Program-made: the position numbers and the translations under genes
Assembly (NCBI RefSeq): GCF_017985075.1
Contig: NZ_JAGNYF010000017.1
Coordinates: forward strand, 1-39,547
Direction of reading: 5' to 3'
Length of the DNA stretch: 39,547 nucleotides
DNA from: Flavobacterium sp.
GTDB taxonomy: Bacteria; Bacteroidota; Bacteroidia; Flavobacteriales; Flavobacteriaceae
In this document: piece after piece, positions 1-8,314 of the stretch
How the letters are laid out: every line of letters starts with the position of its first letter
Position numbering within the stretch: the first letter of the stretch is position 1
Notes under the pieces: generated by a model
What the model saw: the letters and a program-made list of their open reading frames with translations, nothing else
What the model was told of the DNA's origin: nothing
Databases searched by the model: none

Positions 1-1
1 A

Positions 2-106
2 GATAATAATTTATATTTACAATGTAAAGAAAACGCGTTATTTAGTGTGAAACATTTTAGCATAGAAAATATTGGTAACGAATGGTTAAATGTTTTTAAA
101 AAATAA
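2..106 (+). CDS. C-terminal end of a probable glycosyltransferase (5' partial)
   Basis: An open frame enters from the left edge and stops with TAA at 104-106. It encodes about 34 residues ending in IENIGNEWLNVFKK. A terminal acidic/amphipathic helix of the form 'I...W..LF' is common at the end of GT-B (family 4) glycosyltransferases, and the next gene is a nucleotide-sugar enzyme, so a glycosyltransferase of a surface polysaccharide locus is likely. This is inference from a very short tail. The stop lies 7 nt before the start of the FdtA-like gene, so the two are probably cotranscribed. Confidence 0.5.
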   Translation, partial: DNNLYLQCKENALFSVKHFSIENIGNEWLNVFKK

Positions 107-113
107 ATATACA

Positions 114-509
114 ATGAACTACAAAATCATAGATATTCCAAAAATAAACAATGCAAAAGGTAATATTGGTGTTGTTGAAAAAGATACGATTCCTTTTGAT
201 GTAAAACGCGTGTATTATTTGTTTGATGTGCCAAGTGGCGCTAAACGAGGAGGTCACGCGCATAAAAAACTAAAACAAGTTATACTTGCTATTTCGGGAA
301 GTTTTGATGTGGTTTTGAAGGATGGAAAATCAAAAGAAATTATTACCTTAAACAGGCCTGATAAAGGATTGCTAATCGAAAACAACATTTGGCGTGAATT
401 AGAAAACTTTTCTTCAGGTTCGGTGTGTTTGGTGTTGGCTTCAGAAGAATTTTCGGAAGCGGATTACATTAGAAATTACAAGGATTATTTGAGCTTTGTA
501 AAAGAGTAA
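114..509 (+). CDS. FdtA/QdtA-type dTDP-4-oxo-6-deoxyglucose 3,4-ketoisomerase (WxcM-like cupin)
   Basis: A 131-residue single-domain cupin. It shows the sugar 3,4-ketoisomerase signature VYYLFDVP..AKRGGHAHK at residues 33-51, with H48 and H50 in the place of the FdtA active-site histidines, and the C-terminal signature EEFSEADYIRNY. Known family members convert dTDP-4-oxo-6-deoxyglucose to the 3-oxo isomer on the way to 3-amino-3,6-dideoxyhexoses (Fuc3NAc, Qui3NAc) of O-antigen or S-layer glycans. Which isomer is made cannot be told from sequence alone. The ATG at 114 is chosen because family proteins begin just before this 'IIDIPKI' strand and because it avoids overlap with the upstream gene; an in-frame ATG at 90 would overlap it. 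The gene faces two minus-strand glycosyltransferase genes. Confidence 0.85.
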   Translation: MNYKIIDIPKINNAKGNIGVVEKDTIPFDVKRVYYLFDVPSGAKRGGHAHKKLKQVILAISGSFDVVLKDGKSKEIITLNRPDKGLLIENNIWRELENFSSGSVCLVLASEEFSEADYIRNYKDYLSFVKE

Positions 510-536
510 TTATTTACTTCAGTATAACAAGAAAAA

Positions 537-1469
537 TCAATACGTACTTGTTTTTATACCTAATTTTAACAAAAACGACTTCAATTTTTCAAGCATATTT
601 AAAATAAAACGGGGCATTTTTAAAAGAACATTTTGTTTCCAATTTAAGTTTCTTGAATCAATAGTTGCAATTATTTTTTTCCAACGCAAATCGTTATTTT
701 TCTTTAAGCGTTTTCCTAAAACATATCGTTCGAAGTCGAGATATTTTTTTAAATCTGAATTGTTTTTTGCCCAATTTTCATAACTATCAAAGTCTGGAAT
801 AGTTTTGTTAAGTAATGAACTCTGAGTAAGTTGGTTTTCTGTTTGCATAAAATAACTCATCTGTACCGAGTTATCATACGCTAATTTAAAATTGTAATTA
901 GCTCTGATGTTAAAATCTAAATCTTCAGAAAAACCAATATCTTCGTTATAATCCCCAATTTTTTCAAACACTTCTTTATGAAAACATACAGAACCGTGCG
1001 TGTAAATTCCTTGCTTTACATTTATTTTGAAAAAATTAATATAACCTGTAAAATCTATCGGTAAAATTTCAGAACCATTGAGAGGATTTTTAATTACAGT
1101 ACCCCAAATTTCTTCATAATTTGTGCCAAAAATCCTTGCTTCTGGAAAATTTTGAATTAATTGAAAGATACTTTCTAAAAAAGTAGGTTTCCATAAATCG
1201 TCAGCATCTAAATAGGTAATATAATTGCTATTGGAGTTTTTAATTCCAGAATTTCTTGCGGCAGCCAACCCAGCATTTTTTTTATGATGAATAATTTCAA
1301 CCGTATCTGAAATATATTTAGAGGCAATTTCTACACTTTTATCGGTAGAACAATCGTTTACAATTACTAAATTAAAATCCGTAAACGTTTGATTAAGAAC
1401 GCTTTTTATTGCGTTTTCAATATACTTTTCTTTATTATAAAGCGGAATTATTACGGTAAAAAATGCCAT
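537..1469 (-). CDS. Family 2 (GT-A) glycosyltransferase
   Basis: A 310-residue GT-A protein. It opens with the family 2 strand FFTVIIPLYNKEKYIENAIKSV, has VNDCSTD at residues 38-43, NAGLAAARNSGI at 65-76 and the metal-binding DADD at 88-91. No transmembrane segments are evident, although the C-terminal 40 residues are basic and hydrophobic and may bind membrane. It probably adds one sugar to a lipid-linked glycan on the cytoplasmic face; donor and acceptor are unknown. The start codon is 1 nt after the stop of the upstream family 4 glycosyltransferase, so the two are one transcription and translation unit. The 3' end converges on the FdtA-like gene with 27 nt between the stops. Confidence 0.9.
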   Translation of the reverse strand: MAFFTVIIPLYNKEKYIENAIKSVLNQTFTDFNLVIVNDCSTDKSVEIASKYISDTVEIIHHKKNAGLAAARNSGIKNSNSNYITYLDADDLWKPTFLESIFQLIQNFPEARIFGTNYEEIWGTVIKNPLNGSEILPIDFTGYINFFKINVKQGIYTHGSVCFHKEVFEKIGDYNEDIGFSEDLDFNIRANYNFKLAYDNSVQMSYFMQTENQLTQSSLLNKTIPDFDSYENWAKNNSDLKKYLDFERYVLGKRLKKNNDLRWKKIIATIDSRNLNWKQNVLLKMPRFILNMLEKLKSFLLKLGIKTSTY

Positions 1470-1470
1470 A

Positions 1471-2571
1471 TTAATCAGTTAAAATATATTGGAATACTTC
1501 TTTCCAATTGTGTAAGTCATTACTGGTATCAAAAGGTGAAGTATTTCCTTGAAACATATGTTTTTCTTCTACAAATTCAGTAATTAGTTTTGCCAACTCA
1601 GCAGCATTATTTTCATCAAAAAACGATACCTTTTCATAATTTCCACAAGCTTCCTTTGCATAAGGTAAATTAGCTAAAAACATCGGTTTATTATATGCTT
1701 TTGATTCAGAAATTGGCAAGCCCCAAGTTTCTATTTTTGATGGAAAAAGTAAACAATCCATAGCATTATACATAGAAAGTAACTGGTTTCTATTTACTTT
1801 TCCATAAAAATGAACATTTTCTAAAAAACCATATTCTTTCACTAAAAATTTGGCATATTTTTCTTTAGAATCTTTAATCGTTGTAAAATGAAATTGCGTC
1901 TTTTCTGAAATGTTTTTAGGCAATACTTTTATGGCTTCTAAAATAACTTCATGATTTTTATAGCTTCTTGGAAAACTTGGATAAAAAAAGTGAATTTTAT
2001 TTGGCTCAAATGGAAAAAAATCAGTCGAAATTTCTTCTATATATTCTGGAATGGCAACTTTTATATTTGTGATGTTAAATCGCTTTTCGAAAATTTCTTT
2101 TATCCAATGTTGTTGAACAAAAACCGTATGATTTTTAGAAATATTTATTTTAAATAGAAAATCATATAAAACGGAAAAAACGCCAATTTTATAATCAAAT
2201 TTCCAATCTTTCCAAGTGGGTTTAAAAAGTGTTGTAGGGTGATGACAATACACGAATTGTTTTTTAGCCACTACATTTGGAGTGGTATCATGAAGCGAAA
2301 ACCAAATATCAGGTTGTACTTGTTTAGATAGTTTTTTAAAATAAAAATATTCGTAATATAAGCGAAACCACCAAGATTTTTTTGAAAGTGGAATCTCAAT
2401 AATTGAAATATTTGAAAATTGAAATTTCGAGGCGTCATGTACCAAAGCGATAACTTCAACTTCTTCATTCTTTATAAAATTTGAAAGTTCATGTAACGCA
2501 TTGTGAAGGATAGTGAAAATACCACCTTCAACCATGTTAATACCTGAAATTACAATTTTTTTTCTTTTCAA
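1471..2571 (-). CDS. Family 4 (GT-B) glycosyltransferase
   Basis: A 366-residue GT-B protein. The C-terminal half carries the phosphate/donor-binding features of GT4 enzymes: FYPSFPRSYKNHEVILEAI at 196-214, YGKVNRNQLLSMYNAMDCLLFPS, and the EX7E motif ETWGLPISE (E281, E289). The N-terminal domain contains VYCHHPTTLF. The only plausible start is a TTG at 2571, just before KRKKIVISG, the first beta strand; the next in-frame ATG would delete that strand. The gene begins 10 nt after the stop of the TauE-like gene and ends 1 nt before the GT2 start, so it belongs to the same minus-strand operon. The role is probably surface glycan or exopolysaccharide assembly; substrate unknown. Confidence 0.88.
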   Translation of the reverse strand: MKRKKIVISGINMVEGGIFTILHNALHELSNFIKNEEVEVIALVHDASKFQFSNISIIEIPLSKKSWWFRLYYEYFYFKKLSKQVQPDIWFSLHDTTPNVVAKKQFVYCHHPTTLFKPTWKDWKFDYKIGVFSVLYDFLFKINISKNHTVFVQQHWIKEIFEKRFNITNIKVAIPEYIEEISTDFFPFEPNKIHFFYPSFPRSYKNHEVILEAIKVLPKNISEKTQFHFTTIKDSKEKYAKFLVKEYGFLENVHFYGKVNRNQLLSMYNAMDCLLFPSKIETWGLPISESKAYNKPMFLANLPYAKEACGNYEKVSFFDENNAAELAKLITEFVEEKHMFQGNTSPFDTSNDLHNWKEVFQYILTD

Positions 2572-2581
2572 GGCAAATAAA

Positions 2582-2962
2582 TTATTTATCCAAAAGCATT
2601 TTCCCTGCGATAACTAATAACACTACGGCAAAAATTTTCTTCAACATTTTTTGATCTAATGTTAAGGCAAGTTTGCTTCCAAATATACTTCCAATAACAA
2701 AAAAAGCAGCAATTATAGCAGCGTATTTTATATTAATCTGACCTTCTTTATAATACGTAAAAACAGCTACTGCGGTTACTGGTACTGCTAATACGGCCAA
2801 ACTTGTGCCTTGTGCTTGGTGCTGATTAAATCCGAAAAACAGCACTAATAAAGGCACCATAATTATGCCGCCGCCAACGCCAACTAATCCGCTTAGGACA
2901 CCTGCTAAAATCCCGATTAGAATTAAAGACAATATTATTTGTAAGGTCATTTTACTTTTCAT
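2582..2962 (-). CDS. Half-size TauE/SafE (DUF81) family permease
   Basis: A 126-residue, very hydrophobic protein with about four membrane segments. It carries the family signature GVLSGLVGVGGGIIMVPLL at residues 21-39, followed by NQHQAQGTSLA. TauE/SafE transporters usually have about 250-270 residues built from two repeats of this unit; this is a single repeat and so would have to act as a dimer. Half-length members occur in Bacteroidota, so truncation is not required. Family roles include sulfite, sulfoacetate and other organic anion export; the substrate here is unknown. The first ATG (2962) lies 1 nt after the stop of the lytic transglycosylase gene; a second in-frame ATG at residue 5 is possible. 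Confidence 0.85.
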   Translation of the reverse strand: MKSKMTLQIILSLILIGILAGVLSGLVGVGGGIIMVPLLVLFFGFNQHQAQGTSLAVLAVPVTAVAVFTYYKEGQINIKYAAIIAAFFVIGSIFGSKLALTLDQKMLKKIFAVVLLVIAGKMLLDK

Positions 2963-2963
2963 T

Positions 2964-3851
2964 TTATTTATTATATCCTTCTAATGGAATTTCAATTTCG
3001 TAAACTTTTTTTGTCGGATTGTCTAATTTTTTATCACGCAACCATTGGTTATGTGTTTTTAAAATTTTATAGTTAATCCCTTGACGTATAGCAAATGTAG
3101 ACAAATTTGTGATAGTAGAGTCAACCATTATTTTTTTTGTGCTAATTTTCGGATATAAAGCTTCTTTTGGAATTAGATAGCCATATTTTTCTGGATTTTT
3201 CATAATTTCTTTCAAAGCTAAAATTCTAAATACATAACGTGAAGTTTCTTCGGTTAGCCATAAATTATAATAATCTGAAGTTTGTTGAAAATTAATATGA
3301 TTTTGTAACCCCGTCATACCACCATTGTATGATGCAGCAGCTATTGTCCAATTTCCGAATTTGTTTTTGGCTTTAATTAAGTATTCACAAGCAGCTTGCG
3401 TAGATTTTTCAATATGATATCGTTCGTCTACTTGTTCTGTTACTTCTAATTTACTTTCCTTAGCAGTTCCGGGCATAAATTGCCAAACACCTTTTGCACC
3501 AGAAGGCGAAATGGCATTTATTAAGCCACTCTCAATAACAGCTAAATATTTAAAATCATCGGGCACATTATATTTTGCAAGTATAGGTTCAATTATTGGA
3601 AACACTTTATTTGCTCTTTTTATAAGAATTGCTGTTGAAGCATTTAAATTGATATTCACTAACATTTCTCTGTCCAAACGTTCTTTTACATCTGCTTGAT
3701 CAGTAGGTACTTTCTCGCCACAAAAATCCATATCAGTAGGATATTCTACATAGTTTTTTTTGGGTACGTTTTTGTATGAAGTAGCATAAATTAAAAATCC
3801 GCAAATAATAAACAAAGGGATTAAAATTAGTGTTTTATGTAAGTTTTTCAT
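2964..3851 (-). CDS. Membrane-anchored lytic transglycosylase, MltD-like SLT domain
   Basis: A 295-residue protein with an N-terminal hydrophobic segment (residues 7-25, uncleaved anchor or signal peptide) and a family 1 SLT domain. Motif I is AVIESGLINAISPSGAKGVW with catalytic E107, then WQFMPGTA, and motif III AAASYNGG at 171-178. The stretch ETSRYVFRILALKEIMKNPEKYGY is typical of the MltD branch. It would cleave the MurNAc-GlcNAc bond of peptidoglycan from the periplasmic side. Unlike MltD it has no C-terminal LysM repeats; about 60 residues without a clear domain follow. It is the second gene of the 4554-537 minus-strand run, 43 nt after the hydrolase gene. Confidence 0.92.
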   Translation of the reverse strand: MKNLHKTLILIPLFIICGFLIYATSYKNVPKKNYVEYPTDMDFCGEKVPTDQADVKERLDREMLVNINLNASTAILIKRANKVFPIIEPILAKYNVPDDFKYLAVIESGLINAISPSGAKGVWQFMPGTAKESKLEVTEQVDERYHIEKSTQAACEYLIKAKNKFGNWTIAAASYNGGMTGLQNHINFQQTSDYYNLWLTEETSRYVFRILALKEIMKNPEKYGYLIPKEALYPKISTKKIMVDSTITNLSTFAIRQGINYKILKTHNQWLRDKKLDNPTKKVYEIEIPLEGYNK

Positions 3852-3894
3852 TTGTATACAGGTTATTTGACAGTTTTAATTACAACAAAGATAT

Positions 3895-4554
3895 TTATTT
3901 TAAGATGAGTTTGGGCAAATTTTCATTTAACCATTTATACTTATTTACAATCATAATATGTGTACCACCTTTTACAACAATACAATTTTTAATATTAGAA
4001 ATTGGAAATACCATATCTTCATCACCGTGGATGTGAATTACTTTTTCATCAGGTATGCTTCTTTGCCAAAGTAAAACATTTTCAATTGCCCAATCCAAAT
4101 ATTTAGTTTGTTTCATAAATAAATAGCGGTTATATAATTTTACGCGTTTTGCTAATAATCCTCTGCCTTTTATATATCTTGACAAATAATTTACTTGACT
4201 TAAAAGACTGGTAGGTAGCGCTTTATATAGTTTTGTAGCTTTTGCTAATTTCATATGAATTGGCAATTCCTGATTGCTTTTTACACTAGAAATAATAATA
4301 ACTTTTTGAGTTTTAATGATTTCAGACATTTCTTGTACCATTATTCCACCAAATGAAACACCTACTAATACACAATTTTCGTGTGTAATGCCTTCGCACA
4401 TTCTTTTAGCATAATTCTTTATGGTTTCGTGATGCAGAGGTAAAATCCACTCTAAATAATGCATTTCAAACTGTTCTTTGGGTAATTTTATATTTTCAAA
4501 TATTTCTATACTTGCTGCCAAACCCGGAACAAAGTAAACGTGTGTTTTCGACAT
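3895..4554 (-). CDS. Alpha/beta hydrolase
   Basis: A 219-residue alpha/beta hydrolase fold protein. The nucleophile elbow is GVSFGG (S67), the acid is in HIHGDEDMVF (D178 or D180) and the histidine is in GGTHIMIV (H199). The oxyanion-hole strand VYFVPGL is near the N terminus. The frame stays open upstream to 4725, but the extra 57 residues are low complexity and unlike the fold, so ATG 4554 directly before KTHVYFVPG is taken. No signal peptide, so cytoplasmic. The substrate is unknown; the short chain and small lid region fit an esterase or thioesterase. It is divergent from the GNAT gene and probably leads the minus-strand run down to the glycosyltransferases. Confidence 0.82.
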   Translation of the reverse strand: MSKTHVYFVPGLAASIEIFENIKLPKEQFEMHYLEWILPLHHETIKNYAKRMCEGITHENCVLVGVSFGGIMVQEMSEIIKTQKVIIISSVKSNQELPIHMKLAKATKLYKALPTSLLSQVNYLSRYIKGRGLLAKRVKLYNRYLFMKQTKYLDWAIENVLLWQRSIPDEKVIHIHGDEDMVFPISNIKNCIVVKGGTHIMIVNKYKWLNENLPKLILK

Positions 4555-4676
4555 TAGTTTGATGATTTTGTGCCTTAAAATTATAATTTTAATTTTAAAT
4601 GGGTTTGTTTTTTTGATAGAAAAATAAAAATTTAACAAATAATTTTCTATTGTTATGATTTTCATTTGTTTACTAC

Positions 4677-4706
4677 TTGATTTGTCTTTATTTTTTTGTA
4701 AATTTG
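4677..4706 (+). promoter_or_regulatory. Bacteroidota-type promoter for the GNAT gene
   Basis: TTG at 4677-4679, 19 bp spacer, then TAAATTTG at 4699-4706, a full match to the -33/-7 consensus of Bacteroidota sigma-70 (TTTG...TAnnTTTG). The predicted start at about 4713 leaves a leader of about 45 nt to the ATG at 4758. Confidence 0.7.
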
Positions 4707-4757
4707 CAGACATTTTAACAAACAATTAAGATTTGTTAGTATTTAAAACCCAGATTT

Positions 4758-5048
4758 ATGTTAGTTGAGGAAATTAAAGACAATGAATTATTAAGACAAT
4801 TTGAAACAAAAACCGCTTGCGGACTTTTAACGATTGAATATGCCATTCAGGAGCGAAAAATATTTTTAACAAAGCTTTGCGCGAATGAAAATGAACAAGA
4901 AGAAAAAGTAAATCAATTTATAACTTCTGTGTTAGATATCGCTGAAGAACGAAAGTTTAAAGTAGTACCAACCAACACAAAAATTGTTTCTTTTTTTAGA
5001 AAAAATAAAAAATTTCAACAATTATTACCTCCAGGGATTAAAATATAA
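4758..5048 (+). CDS. Small GNAT-family N-acetyltransferase (YidJ/Acetyltransf_CG type)
   Basis: A 96-residue protein resembling the minimal GNAT domain of about 90 residues (Acetyltransf_CG, pfam14542 type). Family features are an N-terminal strand pair 'FETKTACGLLTIEYAIQ', a middle helix, and the C-terminal pattern VVPTNTKIVSFFRKNKKFQQLLP, equivalent to 'CPfVaafirrhPeY..Lv'. Such proteins bind acetyl-CoA, but their physiological acceptors are largely unknown. The 'tH(T)eV' strand usual in the family is degenerate here ('RKIFLTKLCANE'), so activity is uncertain. It stands alone between its own promoter and a strong hairpin terminator, so it is monocistronic. Confidence 0.72.
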   Translation: MLVEEIKDNELLRQFETKTACGLLTIEYAIQERKIFLTKLCANENEQEEKVNQFITSVLDIAEERKFKVVPTNTKIVSFFRKNKKFQQLLPPGIKI

Positions 5049-5070
5049 TTTCAGAATTAAAACTATACTT

Positions 5071-5109
5071 ACAGCATTAAAACTCGTTTTGATGCTGTTT
5101 TTGTTTTAG
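5071..5109 (+). terminator. Rho-independent terminator of the GNAT gene
   Basis: Arms ACAGCAT (5071-5077) and ATGCTGT (5092-5098), extended inward by AAAAC/GTTTT through a T-G wobble, with a very short loop and a following T-rich run from 5099. It lies 22 nt after the GNAT stop. Confidence 0.85.
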
Positions 5110-5181
5110 AATTTTCTTCAAAAAACTGAAAATTACGGATTGAATAAAAGTTATATTTTCATCAAATTTTGTTAAATATCA

Positions 5182-5211
5182 TTGAAAACTATACCTTTAT
5201 ACCTAAATTTG
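5182..5211 (+). promoter_or_regulatory. Promoter of the ppk-ppx operon
   Basis: TTG at 5182-5184, 19 bp spacer, TAAATTTG at 5204-5211: a full consensus Bacteroidota promoter. The predicted start at about 5218 gives an 80-nt AT-rich leader before the ppk ATG at 5298. I see no PHO-box-like direct repeat in the leader. Confidence 0.7.
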
Positions 5212-5297
5212 GAAGTACATATTTTTAGTTTAAATTGAATTGTAAAACCAATATTTTAGACACTATTACGTCTAATTAAATAGAATAAACAAAAAGA

Positions 5298-7397
5298 ATG
5301 AACCCATACATAGATAGAGAAAAAAGCTGGTTAGCATTTAACGCAAGAGTGTTGCAAGAAGCCGCAGACGAAAATGTACCGTTATTAGATAGATTACGAT
5401 TTTTAGGTATTTTTTCGAATAATTTAGATGAGTTTTTCCGTGTTCGTTATGCTGCAATTCGCAGAATGACATTAGAAAAAATTGATACTAAACCAATGTT
5501 AGGTGATATTTCTGCAGAACAATTGTTGAAGGATATTACAGAAATTGTAATTGAACATCAATCTGAAAGTTTACGAATATTAAACGATATTGAAAAAAAA
5601 CTTGAAAAACAGGGTATTTATATCATTAATGAAAAGCAAATAAATAAAGATCAAGAAACGTTTATTAAGGAATTTTTCATTCAAAAAGTAAGTCCTGAAT
5701 TAGTTACCATTATGTTAAATGATTTAGTTGAATTTCCTTTAATTAAAGACACTTCTGGATATTTAGCCGTAAAATTGGTAATGAATAAAAACAAATCTGG
5801 ACTAATTTCTCAATTATTAAACGATAAAGAAATTAGATACGCCATTGTTGAAATTCCAAAAACTATTAACAGATTTGTAGTTTTACCTTCAAATTCAGAC
5901 AAACAATATATTATTTTATTAGACGATGTAATTCGATATAGTTTAGACCATATTTTCAATATTTTCGACTATGAAAGTATTGATGCACATATGATAAAAA
6001 TAACTCGAGATGCGCAATTGGAATTCGATTCAGACTTGAGTAAAAGTTTAATTGAGAAAATATCATACAGTGTTAAAGAACGTAGAGTAGGTGAGCCTGT
6101 TCGTTTCGTATATGACCAAGCAATTGACAAAGACACGTTAGAATTTTTTCTAAACAGAATGAAAATTGATAGTTCCGATTCCATTATTCCTGGTGGAAGA
6201 TATCATAACCGAAGAGATTACATGGATTTTCCAAATCTTGGACGATACGATTTGTTGTACAAACAAAATGTGCCATTACCCATTCAAGGTTTAAGCTTAG
6301 ACGGAAGTATGCTTCAAAGCATTAAAGAAAAAGATTATTTATTGCACGCGCCATATCAATCTTTCTCTTATGTCATTCGATTTTTAAGAGAAGCGGCTTT
6401 AGATCCTAAAGTGCAATCTATAAAAATTACATTGTACAGATTATCTAAAAATTCTCAAATAGTAAGTTCACTTATTAATGCTGCAAAAAACGGAAAGAAA
6501 GTTACAGTTCAAATTGAATTACAAGCCCGTTTTGACGAGGCAAGTAATATTTCTTATGCCGAACAAATGCAAGAAGAAGGCATTAACTTAATTTTTGGTG
6601 TAAAAGGACTAAAAGTACATAGCAAAATTTGTTTAGTAGAACGTTTGGAAGACGATGAAATTAGGAGATACGGATTTGTTTCTACAGGAAATTTCAGTGA
6701 ATCTTCTGCTAAAATTTATACTGATGTAACCTTGTTTACAAGTGATTCAAAAATTTTGAAGGATATGTCAAAAGTATTTGAATTTTTTGAAGTAAATTAT
6801 AGAGTACATCGTTATAAACATTTAATTGTTTCGCCACATTATACCCGTTCTCGTTTTGTCAAATTGATTGATAGAGAGATAAAAAACGCATCTGAAGGTA
6901 AGCCAGCATACATCAATCTAAAAATGAATAGTTTATCTGATTATAAAATGATAGATAAATTATACGAAGCAAGTAACGCTGGAGTTAAAATAAAATTGAT
7001 AATTAGAGGTATTTGTTGTTTGGTTCCAGGATTAAAAAATTACAGCGAAAACATTGAAGCTATTAGTATTGTCGATAATTATTTAGAACATTCACGCGTG
7101 TTTATTTTTGGGAATAATGACAATCCTGAAGTATTTATTTCTTCTGCCGATTTTATGACCAGAAATATTGACGCTCGAGTTGAAGTAACTTGTCCAATTT
7201 ACGATGAAGAAATTAAACAAGATTTAATAGATACTTTTGGAATAGGATGGAAAGCAAACGTAAAAGCACGTTTACATTCAGATAAATTTGAAAATTTATA
7301 TCGAAAACGTGGCGAAGAAAAAATGTTTAGAGCCCAACAAGAAATGTACAAACATTATCAAAATAAATTAGAAGTAGTAGTTTCAGAAATTTTATAA
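5298..7397 (+). CDS. ppk1: Polyphosphate kinase 1
   Basis: A 699-residue full-length PPK1. It transfers the gamma phosphate of ATP to polyphosphate, reversibly, at the cytoplasmic membrane. The N-terminal signature YIDREKSWLAFNARVLQEA leads into FSNNLDEFFRVRYA. The autophosphorylated histidine is H441 in GLKVHSKICLVER and the second catalytic histidine is H598 in YLEHSRVFIF. The head domain (about 106-315) and two PLD-like C-terminal domains (about 320-510 and 511-690) are all present, including VSTGNFSE and SSADFMTRN. It is followed after 8 nt by ppx, so synthesis and breakdown of polyphosphate are in one operon. Confidence 0.97.
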   Translation: MNPYIDREKSWLAFNARVLQEAADENVPLLDRLRFLGIFSNNLDEFFRVRYAAIRRMTLEKIDTKPMLGDISAEQLLKDITEIVIEHQSESLRILNDIEKKLEKQGIYIINEKQINKDQETFIKEFFIQKVSPELVTIMLNDLVEFPLIKDTSGYLAVKLVMNKNKSGLISQLLNDKEIRYAIVEIPKTINRFVVLPSNSDKQYIILLDDVIRYSLDHIFNIFDYESIDAHMIKITRDAQLEFDSDLSKSLIEKISYSVKERRVGEPVRFVYDQAIDKDTLEFFLNRMKIDSSDSIIPGGRYHNRRDYMDFPNLGRYDLLYKQNVPLPIQGLSLDGSMLQSIKEKDYLLHAPYQSFSYVIRFLREAALDPKVQSIKITLYRLSKNSQIVSSLINAAKNGKKVTVQIELQARFDEASNISYAEQMQEEGINLIFGVKGLKVHSKICLVERLEDDEIRRYGFVSTGNFSESSAKIYTDVTLFTSDSKILKDMSKVFEFFEVNYRVHRYKHLIVSPHYTRSRFVKLIDREIKNASEGKPAYINLKMNSLSDYKMIDKLYEASNAGVKIKLIIRGICCLVPGLKNYSENIEAISIVDNYLEHSRVFIFGNNDNPEVFISSADFMTRNIDARVEVTCPIYDEEIKQDLIDTFGIGWKANVKARLHSDKFENLYRKRGEEKMFRAQQEMYKHYQNKLEVVVSEIL

Positions 7398-7405
7398 ACA
7401 CATTA

Positions 7406-8296
7406 ATGATTCAAATAAAAAAATATGCTGCAATAGATATTGGTTCCAATGCCATGAGATTATTAATTACTAATATTATTGAGCAAAAAGGTAAAGAAGT
7501 ACAATTTAACAAAAGTGCCTTAATTCGTGTACCAATTCGTTTAGGACAAGATGCTTTTACAGTAGGGGAAATTTCAGAAGAAAATATCGACAGAATGATT
7601 GATGCTATGAAGGCATTTAAATTATTAATGAAAGTGTATAAAGTCGAAAAATTTATGGCTTGTGCCACTTCTGCGATGCGCGAAGCATACAATGGTAAAG
7701 AAGTTACAGATATAATAAAGAAAAAAACAGATATAAAAATTGAAATTATTGATGGTAAAAAAGAAGCAGCCATTATTGCATCATCAGATTTACATCATTT
7801 TATAAAAACAAATGAAAATTATCTTTATGTAGATGTTGGTGGAGGAAGTACCGAATTTTCTTTGTTTTCTAATGGAAAAATGTTGGTTTCAAAATCATTC
7901 AAAAACGGAACGGTTCGAATGTTGAATAATATGGTAAACGAAGTAGTTTGGCAAGAAATTGAAAAATGGATTAAAACCAATACCGAAGGCTTAGAAAACA
8001 TCACTATGATTGGTTCTGGCGGTAATATCAATAAGGCATTTAAATTATCAGGTAAAACACAAGATAAACCATTGACTTATAAATATTTAAAATCGCAATT
8101 TGATCATATAAACGCCTTAACTTATGAACAAAGAATTTCCGAATTAGGTTTAAATACCGACCGTGCCGACGTAATTATTCCTGCACTTTCTATATATTTA
8201 AGTGCGATGAGATGGAGTGGTGCGAACCATATTTATGTGCCAAAGATTGGATTATCTGATGGTGTTGTAAAAGCAATGTATTTTGATAGAATTTAA
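7406..8296 (+). CDS. ppx: Exopolyphosphatase, Ppx/GppA phosphatase family
   Basis: A 296-residue protein of the actin-like ASKHA fold. Phosphate-loop signatures are AAIDIGSNAMRLL (residues 8-20), CATSAMREA (86-94) and YVDVGGGSTEFSLF (141-154), plus GSGGNINKA. E120 in DGKKEAA sits where the catalytic glutamate of Ppx/GppA lies. It has only the core phosphatase pair of domains, without the C-terminal HD-like domain of the E. coli enzyme (513 aa), like many Bacteroidota versions. It could hydrolyse polyphosphate ends, pppGpp, or both; its place 8 nt after ppk1 favours polyphosphate. A bidirectional terminator follows. Confidence 0.93.
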   Translation: MIQIKKYAAIDIGSNAMRLLITNIIEQKGKEVQFNKSALIRVPIRLGQDAFTVGEISEENIDRMIDAMKAFKLLMKVYKVEKFMACATSAMREAYNGKEVTDIIKKKTDIKIEIIDGKKEAAIIASSDLHHFIKTNENYLYVDVGGGSTEFSLFSNGKMLVSKSFKNGTVRMLNNMVNEVVWQEIEKWIKTNTEGLENITMIGSGGNINKAFKLSGKTQDKPLTYKYLKSQFDHINALTYEQRISELGLNTDRADVIIPALSIYLSAMRWSGANHIYVPKIGLSDGVVKAMYFDRI

Positions 8297-8314
8297 ATAA
8301 ATTCATTTTCATAA

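Noticed and set aside
4555-4725. 57-residue N-terminal extension of the alpha/beta hydrolase
   Set aside because: The segment is Lys/Ile/Asn-rich, has no conserved feature and the fold starts exactly at ATG 4554.
5218-5297. Riboswitch or PHO box in the ppk leader
   Set aside because: The 80-nt leader is AT-rich with no conserved fold or direct repeats that I can recognise.
7411-7773. 120-codon minus-strand ORF over ppx
   Set aside because: It lies fully antisense to a confidently identified Ppx domain and its hydrophobic composition is a frame artefact.
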